Origin: Streptococcus sp. NPS 308
Lineage (GTDB): Bacteria; Bacillota; Bacilli; Lactobacillales; Streptococcaceae
Length of the DNA stretch: 64,000 nt
Assembly (NCBI RefSeq): GCF_002355895.1
Contig: NZ_AP017652.1
Coordinates: 336,001 to 400,000 of the forward strand
Reading direction: 5' to 3'
Part shown: positions 39,861 through 48,768 of the stretch, piece by piece
How the letters are laid out: each line of letters opens with the position of its first letter
Position numbering within the stretch: position 1 is the first letter of the stretch
The notes under the pieces: generated by a model
Database searches by the model: none
The model's input: the letters and a program-made list of their open reading frames with translations, nothing else
Told to the model about the DNA's origin: nothing
Translations under genes and position numbers: made by a program

Positions 39861-42647
39861 TTGTCTAAGAAAAGATTGTACGAAATCGCAAAAGAACTTG
39901 GAAAAGAAAGTAAAGAAGTTGTAGCGCGTGCAAAAGAGTTGGGCTTGGATGTGAAAAGCCACTCATCGAGCGTGGAAGCTGCTGCTGCTGAGCAAATCGC
40001 GGCTAGCTTTAAACCTGCACCTGCTCCTAAGGCAGAAGCAAAACCTGCAGCACCAAAAGCAAGTGTAGAAAAGAAAGCAGAAAAGCCTGTATCAGCTAAA
40101 CCAGTAGCCGCTAAGGAAGAAAGTAAACCAGCTGCACCTGCAGCTCCTAAGGAAGACAAAGTAGTGGCCGCAAGACCACAAAGTCGAAACTTCAAGGCGG
40201 AGCGTGAGGCGCGTGCCAAAGAGCAGGCAGAGCGACGCAAACAAAACAAGGGCAACAACCGTGACCAACAACAAAATGGTAACCGTCAGAAAAATGACGG
40301 CCGTAATGGTGGCAAACCTGGTCAAGGGAACCGCGACAATCGCCGATTTAACGACCAAGGGAAAAAATCACAAGGTCAAGGAAATCGTGGCAATGATCGC
40401 CGTCAGCAACAAGACTTCCAGCCAAAACCAGCTGGACCACGTGTTGACTTTAAAGCCCGTGCGGCAGCCCTAAAAGCAGAGCAAAATGCAGAGTACGCAC
40501 GCTCAAGCGAGGAGCGCTTCAAACAATCGCAAGCTGCTAAAGAAGCTTTGGCTCAAGCTAATAAACGCAAGGAACCTGAGGAGATCTTTGAGGAAGCCGC
40601 TAAGTTAGCTGAACAAACGCAGCCAGCCGTAGCAGTAGCTCCTGTAGCGAAAGAAGCGCCAGTGGATACACGTCGTAAAAAACAAGCTCGACCAGACAAA
40701 GAACGTGACGATTATGATCACGAAGAAGATGGTCCTAGAAAACAACAAAAGAATCGAAGTAGTCAGAATCAAGTGAGAAATCAAAGAAATAGTAACTGGA
40801 ATAATAATAAAAAGAATAAAAAAGGCAACAAGCAAAATAACCGCAATCAGGCACCAAAACCTGTTACAGAACGTAAGTTCCATGAATTGCCAAGCGAATT
40901 TGAATATACAGATGGTATGACTGTTGCGGAAATCGCAAAACGTATCAAACGTGAACCAGCTGAAATCGTTAAGAAACTCTTTATGATGGGTGTTATGGCC
41001 ACACAAAACCAATCTTTGGATGGTGACACCATTGAACTCCTATTGGTAGATTATGGTATCGAAGCCAAACAAAAGGTTGAAGTGGACAATGCGGACATCG
41101 AACGTTTCTTCGTCGAAGATGGTTATCTCAATGAAGATGAATTGGTTGAGCGTCCACCAGTTGTGACGATCATGGGACACGTTGACCATGGTAAAACTAC
41201 CCTTCTAGATACCCTTCGTAACTCTCGTGTTGCGACAGGTGAAGCAGGTGGGATCACTCAGCATATCGGTGCCTACCAAATCGTGGAAAACGGCAAGAAG
41301 ATTACCTTCCTTGATACACCAGGACACGCGGCCTTTACATCGATGCGTGCTCGTGGTGCATCTGTTACCGATATTACCATCTTGGTTGTAGCGGCAGACG
41401 ACGGGGTTATGCCTCAAACTATCGAAGCTATCAACCACTCAAAAGCGGCCAACGTTCCAATCATCGTTGCTATCAACAAGATTGATAAACCAGGTGCCAA
41501 TCCAGAACGCGTTATCGGTGAATTGGCAGAACACGGTGTCATGTCAACTGCTTGGGGTGGAGATTCTGAGTTTGTCGAAATTTCAGCTAAGTTCAACCAA
41601 AATATCGATGAACTCTTGGAAACAGTCCTTCTTGTGGCTGAAATCCAAGAACTCAAGGCAGACCCAACAGTGCGTGCTATCGGTACCGTTATCGAAGCGC
41701 GCTTGGATAAAGGAAAAGGTGCGGTCGCAACTCTTCTTGTGCAACAAGGTACCTTGAATGTCCAAGACCCAATCGTTGTCGGAAATACCTTCGGTCGTGT
41801 CCGTGCCATGACCAATGACCTTGGTCGTCGTGTTAAGGTTGCAGGTCCATCAACACCAGTTTCTATCACAGGTTTGAACGAAGCGCCAATGGCGGGTGAC
41901 CACTTTGCCGTTTACGAAGATGAAAAATCTGCGCGTGCAGCAGGTGAAGAACGTGCCAAACGTGCTCTTATGAAACAACGTCAAGCTACCCAACGTGTCA
42001 GCCTTGAAAACCTCTTCGATACGCTTAAAGCGGGTGAACTCAAGTCTGTTAACGTTATCATCAAGGCCGACGTACAAGGTTCGGTTGAAGCCCTTTCTGC
42101 CTCACTTCAAAAGATCGATGTAGAAGGTGTAAAAGTTACCATCGTTCACTCAGCAGTCGGTGCCATCAATGAATCTGACGTGACTCTTGCGGAAGCTTCA
42201 AATGCCTTTATCATCGGTTTCAACGTACGTCCTACACCACAAGCTCGTCAACAAGCAGATGCTGACGATGTAGAAATCCGTCTCCACAGCATTATCTACA
42301 AGGTTATCGAAGAGATGGAAGAAGCTATGAAAGGGATGTTGGATCCTGAATTCGAAGAAAAAGTCATCGGTGAAGCTCTTATCCGAGAAACCTTCAAGGT
42401 ATCTAAAGTGGGAACCATCGGTGGATTCATGGTTATCAACGGTAAGGTTACCCGTGACTCTAAAGTTCGTGTTATCCGTGACGGTGTCGTTATCTATGAC
42501 GGCGAACTTGCAAGCTTGAAACACTACAAAGACGACGTCAAAGAAGTTACAAACGGTCGTGAAGGTGGATTGATGATTGATGGCTACAATGATATCAAGA
42601 TGGATGATGTGATTGAGGCCTACATCATGGAAGAAATCAAACGTTAA
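39861..42647 (+). CDS. infB: Translation initiation factor IF-2
   Basis: GTPase that brings fMet-tRNA to the 30S subunit. 928 residues: N-terminal IF2N helices, a long charged Ala/Lys/Asn/Gln-rich linker (about 50-340), second IF2N module, GTPase domain with [17 protein letters not shown] and NKID, then domains II-IV. Start is TTG, 8 bases after AGGAGG; this is the known streptococcal start. The linker is low-complexity and repetitive at DNA level. Confidence 0.96.
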   Translation: MSKKRLYEIAKELGKESKEVVARAKELGLDVKSHSSSVEAAAAEQIAASFKPAPAPKAEAKPAAPKASVEKKAEKPVSAKPVAAKEESKPAAPAAPKEDKVVAARPQSRNFKAEREARAKEQAERRKQNKGNNRDQQQNGNRQKNDGRNGGKPGQGNRDNRRFNDQGKKSQGQGNRGNDRRQQQDFQPKPAGPRVDFKARAAALKAEQNAEYARSSEERFKQSQAAKEALAQANKRKEPEEIFEEAAKLAEQTQPAVAVAPVAKEAPVDTRRKKQARPDKERDDYDHEEDGPRKQQKNRSSQNQVRNQRNSNWNNNKKNKKGNKQNNRNQAPKPVTERKFHELPSEFEYTDGMTVAEIAKRIKREPAEIVKKLFMMGVMATQNQSLDGDTIELLLVDYGIEAKQKVEVDNADIERFFVEDGYLNEDELVERPPVVTIMGHVDHGKTTLLDTLRNSRVATGEAGGITQHIGAYQIVENGKKITFLDTPGHAAFTSMRARGASVTDITILVVAADDGVMPQTIEAINHSKAANVPIIVAINKIDKPGANPERVIGELAEHGVMSTAWGGDSEFVEISAKFNQNIDELLETVLLVAEIQELKADPTVRAIGTVIEARLDKGKGAVATLLVQQGTLNVQDPIVVGNTFGRVRAMTNDLGRRVKVAGPSTPVSITGLNEAPMAGDHFAVYEDEKSARAAGEERAKRALMKQRQATQRVSLENLFDTLKAGELKSVNVIIKADVQGSVEALSASLQKIDVEGVKVTIVHSAVGAINESDVTLAEASNAFIIGFNVRPTPQARQQADADDVEIRLHSIIYKVIEEMEEAMKGMLDPEFEEKVIGEALIRETFKVSKVGTIGGFMVINGKVTRDSKVRVIRDGVVIYDGELASLKHYKDDVKEVTNGREGGLMIDGYNDIKMDDVIEAYIMEEIKR

Positions 42648-42654
42648 GATTTTT

Positions 42655-42788
42655 GCTCCTTTCTTAGGTGGCGAGGGACGCAAGCAAACCAATGGTTTCA
42701 TTGCTTATTTTTGAGCCTAGGGTCTCAAAAATCCCCTGTGATGGGACTGATAAATCAGTTCCATCACTTTCACCACAGCGAAAGAAGC
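42655..42788 (+). repeat. Class II structured element, copy 2
   Basis: Closing helix CTTTC/GAAAG plus GTGG/CCAC separated by TTA and AGC, with an outer GCT/AGC. Inside: a GCAA..AAACC-aat-GGTTT..TTGC hairpin (42680-42704), TTTTTGAG/CTCAAAAA with loop CCTAGGGT (about 42708-42731), and a 14-bp stem GTGATGGGACTGAT (42738-42767). Same plan as 29858-29971 with different bases in the helices. Confidence 0.75.
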
Positions 42789-42873
42789 GGATGAGTTCAA
42801 ATTGCACTTCGTTTCAATTTGAACTGAAAAACAATAAATTTAAAAATAGCTAGGTCTGCTGGCCTAGCTTTTG
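42789..42873 (+). other. Two further hairpins before rbfA
   Basis: TTCAAATTG pairs with CAATTTGAA (about 42796-42823), and AGCTAGG pairs with CCTAGCT (42848-42869) before a short TTT. The second could attenuate rbfA. Confidence 0.6.
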
Positions 42874-42897
42874 GTTCAAAGTAGAGAAAGGAATATC

Positions 42898-43248
42898 ATG
42901 GCAAATCATTTCCGTACGGATCGTGTGGGCATGGAAATCAAGCGTGAAGTCAATGAGATTTTGCAAAAGAAGGTCCGTGATCCCCGTGTCCAAGGTGTGA
43001 CCATCACAGATGTTCAGATGCTGGGTGACCTATCCGTTGCCAAGGTTTACTACACCATTTTGAGTAACCTTGCTTCGGATAACCAAAAAGCTCAAATCGG
43101 GCTTGAAAAAGCAACTGGTACTATCAAACGTGAACTTGGTCGCAATTTGAAATTGTACAAAATCCCAGATTTGATCTTCGTCAAAGACGAATCCATCGAA
43201 TATGGAAACAAGATTGACGAGATGCTACGCAATCTGGATAAGAACTAA
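42898..43248 (+). CDS. rbfA: Ribosome-binding factor A
   Basis: Assists late 30S maturation at the 16S 5' helix. 116 residues of KH-like fold ([30 protein letters not shown]). ATG 42898 has SD AGAAAGGA; an upstream in-frame reading from 42871 is not supported. Separated from infB by 250 bases of hairpins. Confidence 0.95.
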   Translation: MANHFRTDRVGMEIKREVNEILQKKVRDPRVQGVTITDVQMLGDLSVAKVYYTILSNLASDNQKAQIGLEKATGTIKRELGRNLKLYKIPDLIFVKDESIEYGNKIDEMLRNLDKN

Positions 43249-43249
43249 G

Positions 43250-43272
43250 AAAGGGGGGCAACCCTCTTTTTT
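43250..43272 (+). terminator. Terminator after rbfA
   Basis: AAAGGGGG pairs with CCCTCTTT with a GCAA loop, then TTT. It closes the rimP-infB-rbfA operon. Confidence 0.8.
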
Positions 43273-43398
43273 GTTGCCAGAGTAGGATCATTGCTATTTG
43301 ACGATGTATCTATCTAATAAAAATCGGTTTAAAAAATTTGTATATTTCAAATAGTATGATATGATAAAGCTTGATATAAATGAAAAACGGAGAGATAT

Positions 43399-44178
43399 AT
43401 GGCTAAACAAGATATAGCTATGCAAGTATTGCAACAAGTGGTAAAACTTCCTGTAGTCAAGGTTGATCGAGAGAAATTTTTGGTGGAAAAGTTTTCCAAG
43501 GAATTAGACCGTAAGGATATTGCAACCTTATTAGAACAAGGGCCGACTTCTTTGTTACCTCAGGAAAGCTTGGACCGAGTGGCAAAGACCTGTATTAAGG
43601 ACAATGTCTTACTGGCCAGCGGCACTTCGGTATTGGCAGGTCTACCTGGAGGCCTAGCCATGGCAATTACCATTCCAACAGATGTAGCCCAGTTTTACGC
43701 TTTCTCATTAAAATTAGCTCAGGAACTAGGGTATATTTACGGATTTGATGATCTCTGGGCATCGCGCAATGAGTTAAGCGAGGAAGCTAAAAACACACTC
43801 CTACTGTATCTCGGTGTGATGCTGGGAGTAAATGGTGCAGGTGCTCTGCTTCGATCAGGCGGTGTGACAGTAGCCAAGCAAGTCATAAAAGTAGTAAATA
43901 AGAAAGCCTTGACAAAGACGCTCTGGTATCCTATCTTAGAGAAAATTTTGAAAATTTTTGGTGTTAATCTGACAAAAGGAGGTTTAGCCAAAGGAATGGG
44001 GAAAGTGATTCCTATCCTAGGCGGAGTCATTTCTGGTGGCCTAACCTTTGCGACCATGAAGCCAATGGGAGAAAGATTGCAACAGGAATTGTCCAAACTA
44101 GTCAACTACAATGAAGTTCAATATCAAAAAGACGTTGATATTATCCGAAAAGAAGTCGAAATCATCGAAGGAGAGTAA
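43399..44178 (+). CDS. EcsC-like family protein
   Basis: 259 residues with glycine-rich amphipathic helices (LAGLPGGLAMAITIPTDVAQFYAF; GMGKVIPILGGVISGGLTFATMK in part). The pattern resembles the EcsC family, which is membrane-associated and of unknown function. Own promoter region upstream (TTGTAT and TATGAT-like boxes, weak). The 60-residue gene follows 1 base after the stop. Confidence 0.65.
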   Translation: MAKQDIAMQVLQQVVKLPVVKVDREKFLVEKFSKELDRKDIATLLEQGPTSLLPQESLDRVAKTCIKDNVLLASGTSVLAGLPGGLAMAITIPTDVAQFYAFSLKLAQELGYIYGFDDLWASRNELSEEAKNTLLLYLGVMLGVNGAGALLRSGGVTVAKQVIKVVNKKALTKTLWYPILEKILKIFGVNLTKGGLAKGMGKVIPILGGVISGGLTFATMKPMGERLQQELSKLVNYNEVQYQKDVDIIRKEVEIIEGE

Positions 44179-44179
44179 T

Positions 44180-44362
44180 ATGGGCTTCATTAAAATTCTA
44201 GCCAAGACTTACGGGAATTACTTTTTTACGATGCAGGGTTTAAAAGTGATGAAAACAATGAAAAAAGATGACAATCTTGTTGTTGGTCTAGGAAAGTTAT
44301 TTCTTGTAGATAAGTTAATGGATACGGCTCACTGGTTAGCAAAACCAGATGATAAGGAATAA
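44180..44362 (+). CDS. Small hypothetical protein (60 aa)
   Basis: Starts MGFIKILAKTYG behind SD AAGGAGAG. It has one weakly hydrophobic stretch and a charged KTMKKDD segment. No recognised family. Directly coupled to the EcsC-like gene and ended by a strong terminator, which supports a real gene. Longer readings upstream lie inside the previous gene. Confidence 0.65.
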   Translation: MGFIKILAKTYGNYFFTMQGLKVMKTMKKDDNLVVGLGKLFLVDKLMDTAHWLAKPDDKE

Positions 44363-44378
44363 CTTGAAATGAAAGAAA

Positions 44379-44406
44379 CTAGCAGGAACTCCGCTGCTAG
44401 TTTTTT
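44379..44406 (+). terminator. Terminator
   Basis: ACTAGCAG pairs with CTGCTAGT, 8-base loop, then TTTTTT. Confidence 0.9.
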
Positions 44407-44420
44407 AATCTCTTCCCATG

Positions 44421-44429
44421 TGGTATAAT
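44421..44429 (+). promoter_or_regulatory. Extended -10 promoter of the DUF1858 operon
   Basis: TGG followed by TATAAT, 41 bases before the start codon. Confidence 0.6.
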
Positions 44430-44470
44430 ATAAGCAGTAAAATCATTTTAGAACATACATGGAGGTCGTC

Positions 44471-44704
44471 ATGGATAATATCATTGATGTGTCAATTCCC
44501 GTTGCAGAAGTGGTAGACAAGCACCCAGAAGTTTTGGAAATCCTAGTGGAGCTCGGTTTTAAGCCCCTTGCTAATCCCTTGATGCGCAACACCGTTGGTC
44601 GCAAGGTATCGCTCAAGCAGGGGTCTAAGCTTGAAGGAACTCCTATGGACAAGATTGTCCGCACGCTAGAAGCAAATGGCTACGAAGTGATTGGATTAGA
44701 CTAA
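44471..44704 (+). CDS. DUF1858 domain protein
   Basis: 77 residues of the DUF1858 type (VSIPVAEVVDKHPEVLEIL...GFKPLANP). Members often pair with DUF438 or hybrid-cluster proteins and are suspected in redox sensing. ATG 44471 is preceded by GGAGG (44461-44465); an ATG at 44459 would overlap that SD. Overlaps the next gene by one base. Confidence 0.85.
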   Translation: MDNIIDVSIPVAEVVDKHPEVLEILVELGFKPLANPLMRNTVGRKVSLKQGSKLEGTPMDKIVRTLEANGYEVIGLD

Positions 44705-46038
44705 TGGCAGATGAACGGATTCATATCCTACGGGATATTTTGTTAGAATTGCACAATGGTGCCTCTCCTGAGTCAGTTCAGGAGCGTTTTGATGCGACCT
44801 TTACAGGTGTGTCAGCCATCGAGATTTCCCTCATGGAGCACGAGTTGATGAACTCAGACTCAGGTGTCACCTTTGAAGATGTCATGGAACTCTGTGATGT
44901 CCATGCCAATCTTTTTAAAAATGCAGTTAAGGGTGTCGAAGTTGCAGATACCGAGCACCCAGGCCACCCCGTTCGCGTCTTCAAGGATGAAAATCTGGCT
45001 CTCCGTGCTGCCTTGATTCGCATTCGGAGATTGTTGGATACCTATGAGACTATGGAAGACGAGGAAATGCTGGCAGAGATGCGCAAGGGTTTGGTCCGTC
45101 AAATGGGGCTTTTGGGGCAATTTGACATCCACTACCAGCGCAAGGAAGAGCTCTTTTTCCCCATCATGGAGCGCTATGGACACGATTCACCTCCTAAGGT
45201 CATGTGGGGAGTGGATGATCAGATCAGGGAACTTTTTCAGACAGCTCTAGCGACAGCCAAGTCACTACCAGAAGTGGCGATTTCCACTGTAAAGGAAGCT
45301 TTTGAAGCTTTTGCGACAGAGTTTGAAAGTATGATTTTCAAGGAAGAGTCCATCCTTCTCATGATTCTCCTCGAGTCTTTCACTCAGGATGACTGGCTTC
45401 AGATTGCGGAGGAGAGCGATGCATATGGCTATGCCATCATCCGTCCGTCTGAGAAATGGGTTCCAGAACGCCAGAGTTTCCTTGAGGAAAAGAGTGCAGA
45501 GGAACCTGTTCAACTAGACACGGCTGAAGGTCAAGTCCAACAAGTTATCGATACGCCAGAAGGTCAGTTCACCATTACCTTTACCCCTAAGGAAAAGGAA
45601 GCAGTGCTGGACCGCCATAGTCAACAGGCTTTTGGCAATGGCTATCTCTCGGTCGAGCAGGCCAATCTCATCCTCAATCACCTTCCCATGGAGATTACCT
45701 TTGTCAATAAAGACGATATTTTCCAGTATTACAATGATAATACGCCAGCTGATGAGATGATTTTCAAACGGACGCCGTCCCAAGTCGGACGCAATGTCGA
45801 GTTATGTCATCCTCCAAAATATTTGGAGAAAGTCAAAGCCATCATGCAAGGTCTTCGTGAAGGGGTTAAGGATAAGTATGAAATGTGGTTCAAGTCTGAG
45901 TCGCGAGGCAAGTTTGTCCACATCACCTACGCTGCAGTACACGATGAGAACGGAGAATTTCAAGGTGTGCTGGAGTATGTTCAGGACATCCAACCCTATC
46001 GTGAGATTGATACGGACTACTTCCGTGGATTAGAATAA
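44704..46038 (+). CDS. DUF438 / hemerythrin-like / PAS protein
   Basis: 444 residues: DUF438 (about 5-80), an HHE hemerythrin-like four-helix region (about 88-240) with spaced His/Glu (FDIHYQRKEELFFP), and a C-terminal PAS domain (about 315-435; MEITFVNKDDIFQYYND). Plausibly a cytosolic oxygen/NO or redox sensor; not shown. Coupled to DUF1858 by TAATG overlap. Confidence 0.85.
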   Translation: MADERIHILRDILLELHNGASPESVQERFDATFTGVSAIEISLMEHELMNSDSGVTFEDVMELCDVHANLFKNAVKGVEVADTEHPGHPVRVFKDENLALRAALIRIRRLLDTYETMEDEEMLAEMRKGLVRQMGLLGQFDIHYQRKEELFFPIMERYGHDSPPKVMWGVDDQIRELFQTALATAKSLPEVAISTVKEAFEAFATEFESMIFKEESILLMILLESFTQDDWLQIAEESDAYGYAIIRPSEKWVPERQSFLEEKSAEEPVQLDTAEGQVQQVIDTPEGQFTITFTPKEKEAVLDRHSQQAFGNGYLSVEQANLILNHLPMEITFVNKDDIFQYYNDNTPADEMIFKRTPSQVGRNVELCHPPKYLEKVKAIMQGLREGVKDKYEMWFKSESRGKFVHITYAAVHDENGEFQGVLEYVQDIQPYREIDTDYFRGLE

Positions 46039-46047
46039 GGAGAATCA

Positions 46048-46302
46048 ATGAGTTACGAACAAGAATTTATGAAGGAATTTGAAACCTGGGTCAATACCCA
46101 GATCATGATCAACGACATGGCGCACAAGGAAAGTCAAAAAGTCTACGAAGAAGACCAAGATGAACGTGCCAAAGATGCCATGATTCGCTACGAGAGCCGC
46201 TTGGATGCCTACCAGTTTTTGCTGGGTAAGTTTGAAAACTTCAAAGCAGGCAAGGGATTTCATGATCTGCCAGAAGGATTGTTTGGTGAACAAAACTATT
46301 AA
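46048..46302 (+). CDS. DUF1912 family protein
   Basis: 84 residues, highly charged and helical (KEFETWVNTQIMINDMAHKE), in the streptococcal DUF1912 family; function unknown. 9 bases after the PAS gene with SD AAGGAG, so third gene of that operon. Confidence 0.85.
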   Translation: MSYEQEFMKEFETWVNTQIMINDMAHKESQKVYEEDQDERAKDAMIRYESRLDAYQFLLGKFENFKAGKGFHDLPEGLFGEQNY

Positions 46303-46317
46303 AATTCAGATACTTTC

Positions 46318-46346
46318 TTGATTTTTTGCCAAAATCTTGATAGAAT
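46318..46346 (+). promoter_or_regulatory. Promoter before the HhH gene
   Basis: TTGATT (46318-46323), a 17-base spacer and TAGAAT (46341-46346). Predicted start near 46353. Confidence 0.5.
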
Positions 46347-46355
46347 ATCTTTATT

Positions 46356-46383
46356 AAATCCTTGTCAGAGCAGGGATTTTTTA
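46356..46383 (+). terminator. Terminator-like hairpin before the HhH gene
   Basis: AAATCCT pairs with AGGGATTT, then TTTTTT. It either ends the DUF1912 operon or, if the promoter above is real, sits at the very 5' end of the next transcript as an attenuator. Confidence 0.7.
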
Positions 46384-46399
46384 TTGAAAGGATTTTATC

Positions 46400-46795
46400 A
46401 TGTCAAAGAAACTCCAACGTAAAAAACAATTGCGAAATAGCCTTCGTCGTTCAGGTGCATTTTCAACTACAGTGACCAAGGTTGTAGAAGAGACAAAGAA
46501 AGTCGTGAAACATGCGGAAAAATCTGCCAGCCAAGCAGGAAAAGTTGTCTCTAAAAAAGTGGAACAAGCAGTAGAAGCGACCAAGGAACAAGCACAAAAA
46601 GTGGCGAATTCAGTAGAAGATTTCGCAGCTACTTTGGGTGGCCTCTCAGTAGATCGCGCTAAGACTTTTTATGATGAAGGGATCAAGTCAGCTTCTGACT
46701 TCAAAAACTGGACAGAAAAAGAACTCCTTGCCTTGAAAGGAATCGGACCAGCTACAATTAAGAAATTAAAAGAACACGGAATCAGCTTCAAGTAA
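46400..46795 (+). CDS. Helix-hairpin-helix protein with Lys/Ala-rich N-terminus
   Basis: 131 residues. The basic N-terminus (MSKKLQRKKQLRNSLRR) and a long KVV/EQA coiled-coil-like repeat (about 25-70) precede a C-terminal helix-hairpin-helix pair (about 75-131, LALKGIGPATIKKLKEHG) of the type that binds DNA backbone. I do not know a function; the histone-like composition suggests a DNA-binding role. Confidence 0.75.
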   Translation: MSKKLQRKKQLRNSLRRSGAFSTTVTKVVEETKKVVKHAEKSASQAGKVVSKKVEQAVEATKEQAQKVANSVEDFAATLGGLSVDRAKTFYDEGIKSASDFKNWTEKELLALKGIGPATIKKLKEHGISFK

Positions 46796-46808
46796 TCTTT
46801 CTTGTCCC

Positions 46809-46837
46809 TTGCATTTCCGTGAAAAACCTGTTACAAT
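46809..46837 (+). promoter_or_regulatory. Promoter of the T-box transcript
   Basis: TTGCAT (46809-46814), a 17-base spacer and TACAAT (46832-46837). Start near 46844. Confidence 0.75.
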
Positions 46838-46845
46838 AAAGCCAT

Positions 46846-47052
46846 TAGAGGTGTTTTGAATCCCACATTTTACAGAAAGTGGCGGTGCTGAGAAGTCCAC
46901 AAATGTGTCAAAACTAGTTGCTGATGGATAAAAAATGAAATAATTTTGTCTTTTTATTATAAAGACTAAAGATGCGGGCTCTGCCCGAAATTGGGTGGTA
47001 CCGCGGATAAACACATTCGTCCCTGTCATGTAGATGGCAGGGGCATTTTTTT
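46846..47052 (+). promoter_or_regulatory. T-box riboswitch (valine type expected)
   Basis: Contains the invariant T-box GGGTGGTACCGCGG (46993-47006) that pairs with the tRNA acceptor end, a compact stem I with GTTTTG/CAAAAC and CACATTT/AAATGTG helices and a GGTG distal motif, and a terminator (47021-47052; CCCTGTCAT/ATGGCAGGG then T7). I could not fix the specifier; GTC in GAAGTCC and GTG/GTC near 46905 are candidates, all valine codons. valS downstream supports valine. Confidence 0.9.
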
Positions 47053-47072
47053 ATGGAAAGCGAGGGTTGAAA

Positions 47073-47636
47073 ATGGAGCATGCACAATTACCAGAACGAT
47101 TAGAAACGGAGCGACTTGTCTTACGAGTTCGTACAGTGGCGGATGCTGAGGATATTCATGCCTACGCTAGTTTGCCAGAGGTCGCCTATCCAGCAGGCTT
47201 TCCACCTGTCAAGACCTTGGAAGATGAGATTTATTACCTAGAACATATCCTTCCCGAGCGTAATGAAAAGGATAATCTCCCAGCAGGCTATGGAATTATC
47301 GTTAAAGGAACCGATACAATCATTGGTTCTGTCGATTTCCCCCGTCGCTACGAAGACGATGTACTAGAGATTGGCTATATCTTGCACCCAGACTATTGGG
47401 GTCGAGGTTATGTACCAGAAGCAGCGCGTGCCTTGATTGACCTAGCGTTTAAAGAACTTGATCTTCACAAGATTGAACTAACTTGCTTTGGCTACAATCT
47501 CCAAAGTCAACGAGTCGCAGAAAAACTTGGCTTCACCCTCGAAGCTCGCATCCGAGACAGAAAGGATGTTCAAGGGAACCGCTGTGACAGTCTCATATAT
47601 GGCTTACTGAAGAGTGAGTGGGAGGTGAAACAGTAG
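47073..47636 (+). CDS. GNAT family N-acetyltransferase (RimJ/RimL-like)
   Basis: 187 residues with the RimJ/L pattern: LETERLVLR at the start, DVLEIGYILHPDYWGRGYVPEAA as the acetyl-CoA site (in two halves) and NLQSQRVAEKLGF. Probably acetylates a protein N-terminus or small molecule. ATG 47073 follows SD GAGGG; the longer reading would start inside the terminator. First gene after the valine T-box. Confidence 0.88.
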   Translation: MEHAQLPERLETERLVLRVRTVADAEDIHAYASLPEVAYPAGFPPVKTLEDEIYYLEHILPERNEKDNLPAGYGIIVKGTDTIIGSVDFPRRYEDDVLEIGYILHPDYWGRGYVPEAARALIDLAFKELDLHKIELTCFGYNLQSQRVAEKLGFTLEARIRDRKDVQGNRCDSLIYGLLKSEWEVKQ

Positions 47637-47700
47637 TTAAACCGTTCGAAATTTTTGAACAGTTGAGATATATTGGAGTTAAAATAGGAGGTATTGAAAA

Positions 47701-48756
47701 ATGGAGGTAGGTCATATTATTACTATACTTAGTGGAGCAGGTCTAGGAGCTATAATAAGTGCAATTTTAGTTTTTCTTAATAATAGTAAAAGAAATCAAA
47801 TTGATTATATTACTAAGGAGAGAGCTGAGTGGCGAAAGCAACTTAAAATAATATTAGAAAATTTAAAGGATAATCAAAAGAAAGATTCTGCACTTATACA
47901 GTTAAAAAGCCAGATTAATCCATTTGGAAAAAATATGGATATTAAGTATTCTAAGCCTTATTATATGAAAGATGGTCACATTTGGGATATCTTGGATAAT
48001 AATGTAATTGATTATGACAGATTGTCTTTGTATATAGCTTTACTCTTGAAATATGATTGGGAACGCTCAAAAAAGGAAATAAAATTCAATCCCTCAACAT
48101 TGTTAAGAGGAATTATTTGGTTGACATTATTTATTCTATCTATTTATTCTTCAATTATTATATATAATAAAACTAATAATTTAAATAATGATTTATATGT
48201 AATACTGTTTATAATATCGATATTGTCAATTATATTTGTATCGTTACAAATATGGGTTACAAACTTAATTAAGTCAGTTCCTTCCAGACATAAAAAAGAG
48301 CAAATGTGGATATTCATTGTTTTTTATGCTTTTCCTTATGCGAATACTAGCCTAATTTTATTATTAAATATTCCGTTTTTAAATTCTCAACTTTTTGATA
48401 TATTTGCACTAATAGGTTTGTTTGTGTACGAATTTTTCTATTTATCAACCATTGAATCATTAGAAGACGATTACGTTAAAGCAGTTGAACGAATTAGTGT
48501 CAAACGAAATTCTCATAGTGATAAAGTAAGCGCTGTATACAAATCAATAGATAGATTGGAGAAGAAACTTTATGAATACCCTTATAACCAAAATGATGTT
48601 GAGGCGTTGAAAAAAAAGCGTCGAAAATTACAGAAAAAGTTAATAAAAAAACTAAGACCGTCAGTCTTCATATTTCAACCGAATTTATATATTAGATATC
48701 GAAAGAAAAAATCTAGGATATCAAAGATTGTCAAATGTTTACTTACAAATACTTAA
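47701..48756 (+). CDS. AT-rich multi-pass membrane protein of unknown function
   Basis: 351 residues. One N-terminal transmembrane helix (4-26), a cytosolic part starting with DYITKERAEWRKQLK, four more helices (about 136-155, 165-187, 202-225, 230-250) and a Lys/Arg-rich helical tail. I do not recognise the family. Codon use is far more AT-rich (ATA, AAT, TTA) than its neighbours, pointing to horizontal gain. It lies between the GNAT gene and valS and so inside the T-box transcript. SD AGGAGG. Confidence 0.8.
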   Translation: MEVGHIITILSGAGLGAIISAILVFLNNSKRNQIDYITKERAEWRKQLKIILENLKDNQKKDSALIQLKSQINPFGKNMDIKYSKPYYMKDGHIWDILDNNVIDYDRLSLYIALLLKYDWERSKKEIKFNPSTLLRGIIWLTLFILSIYSSIIIYNKTNNLNNDLYVILFIISILSIIFVSLQIWVTNLIKSVPSRHKKEQMWIFIVFYAFPYANTSLILLLNIPFLNSQLFDIFALIGLFVYEFFYLSTIESLEDDYVKAVERISVKRNSHSDKVSAVYKSIDRLEKKLYEYPYNQNDVEALKKKRRKLQKKLIKKLRPSVFIFQPNLYIRYRKKKSRISKIVKCLLTNT

Positions 48757-48768
48757 AGGAGAACACAC

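Noticed and set aside
47034..47072. Upstream start for the GNAT gene
   Set aside because: It would begin within the T-box terminator arm; ATG 47073 has an SD.
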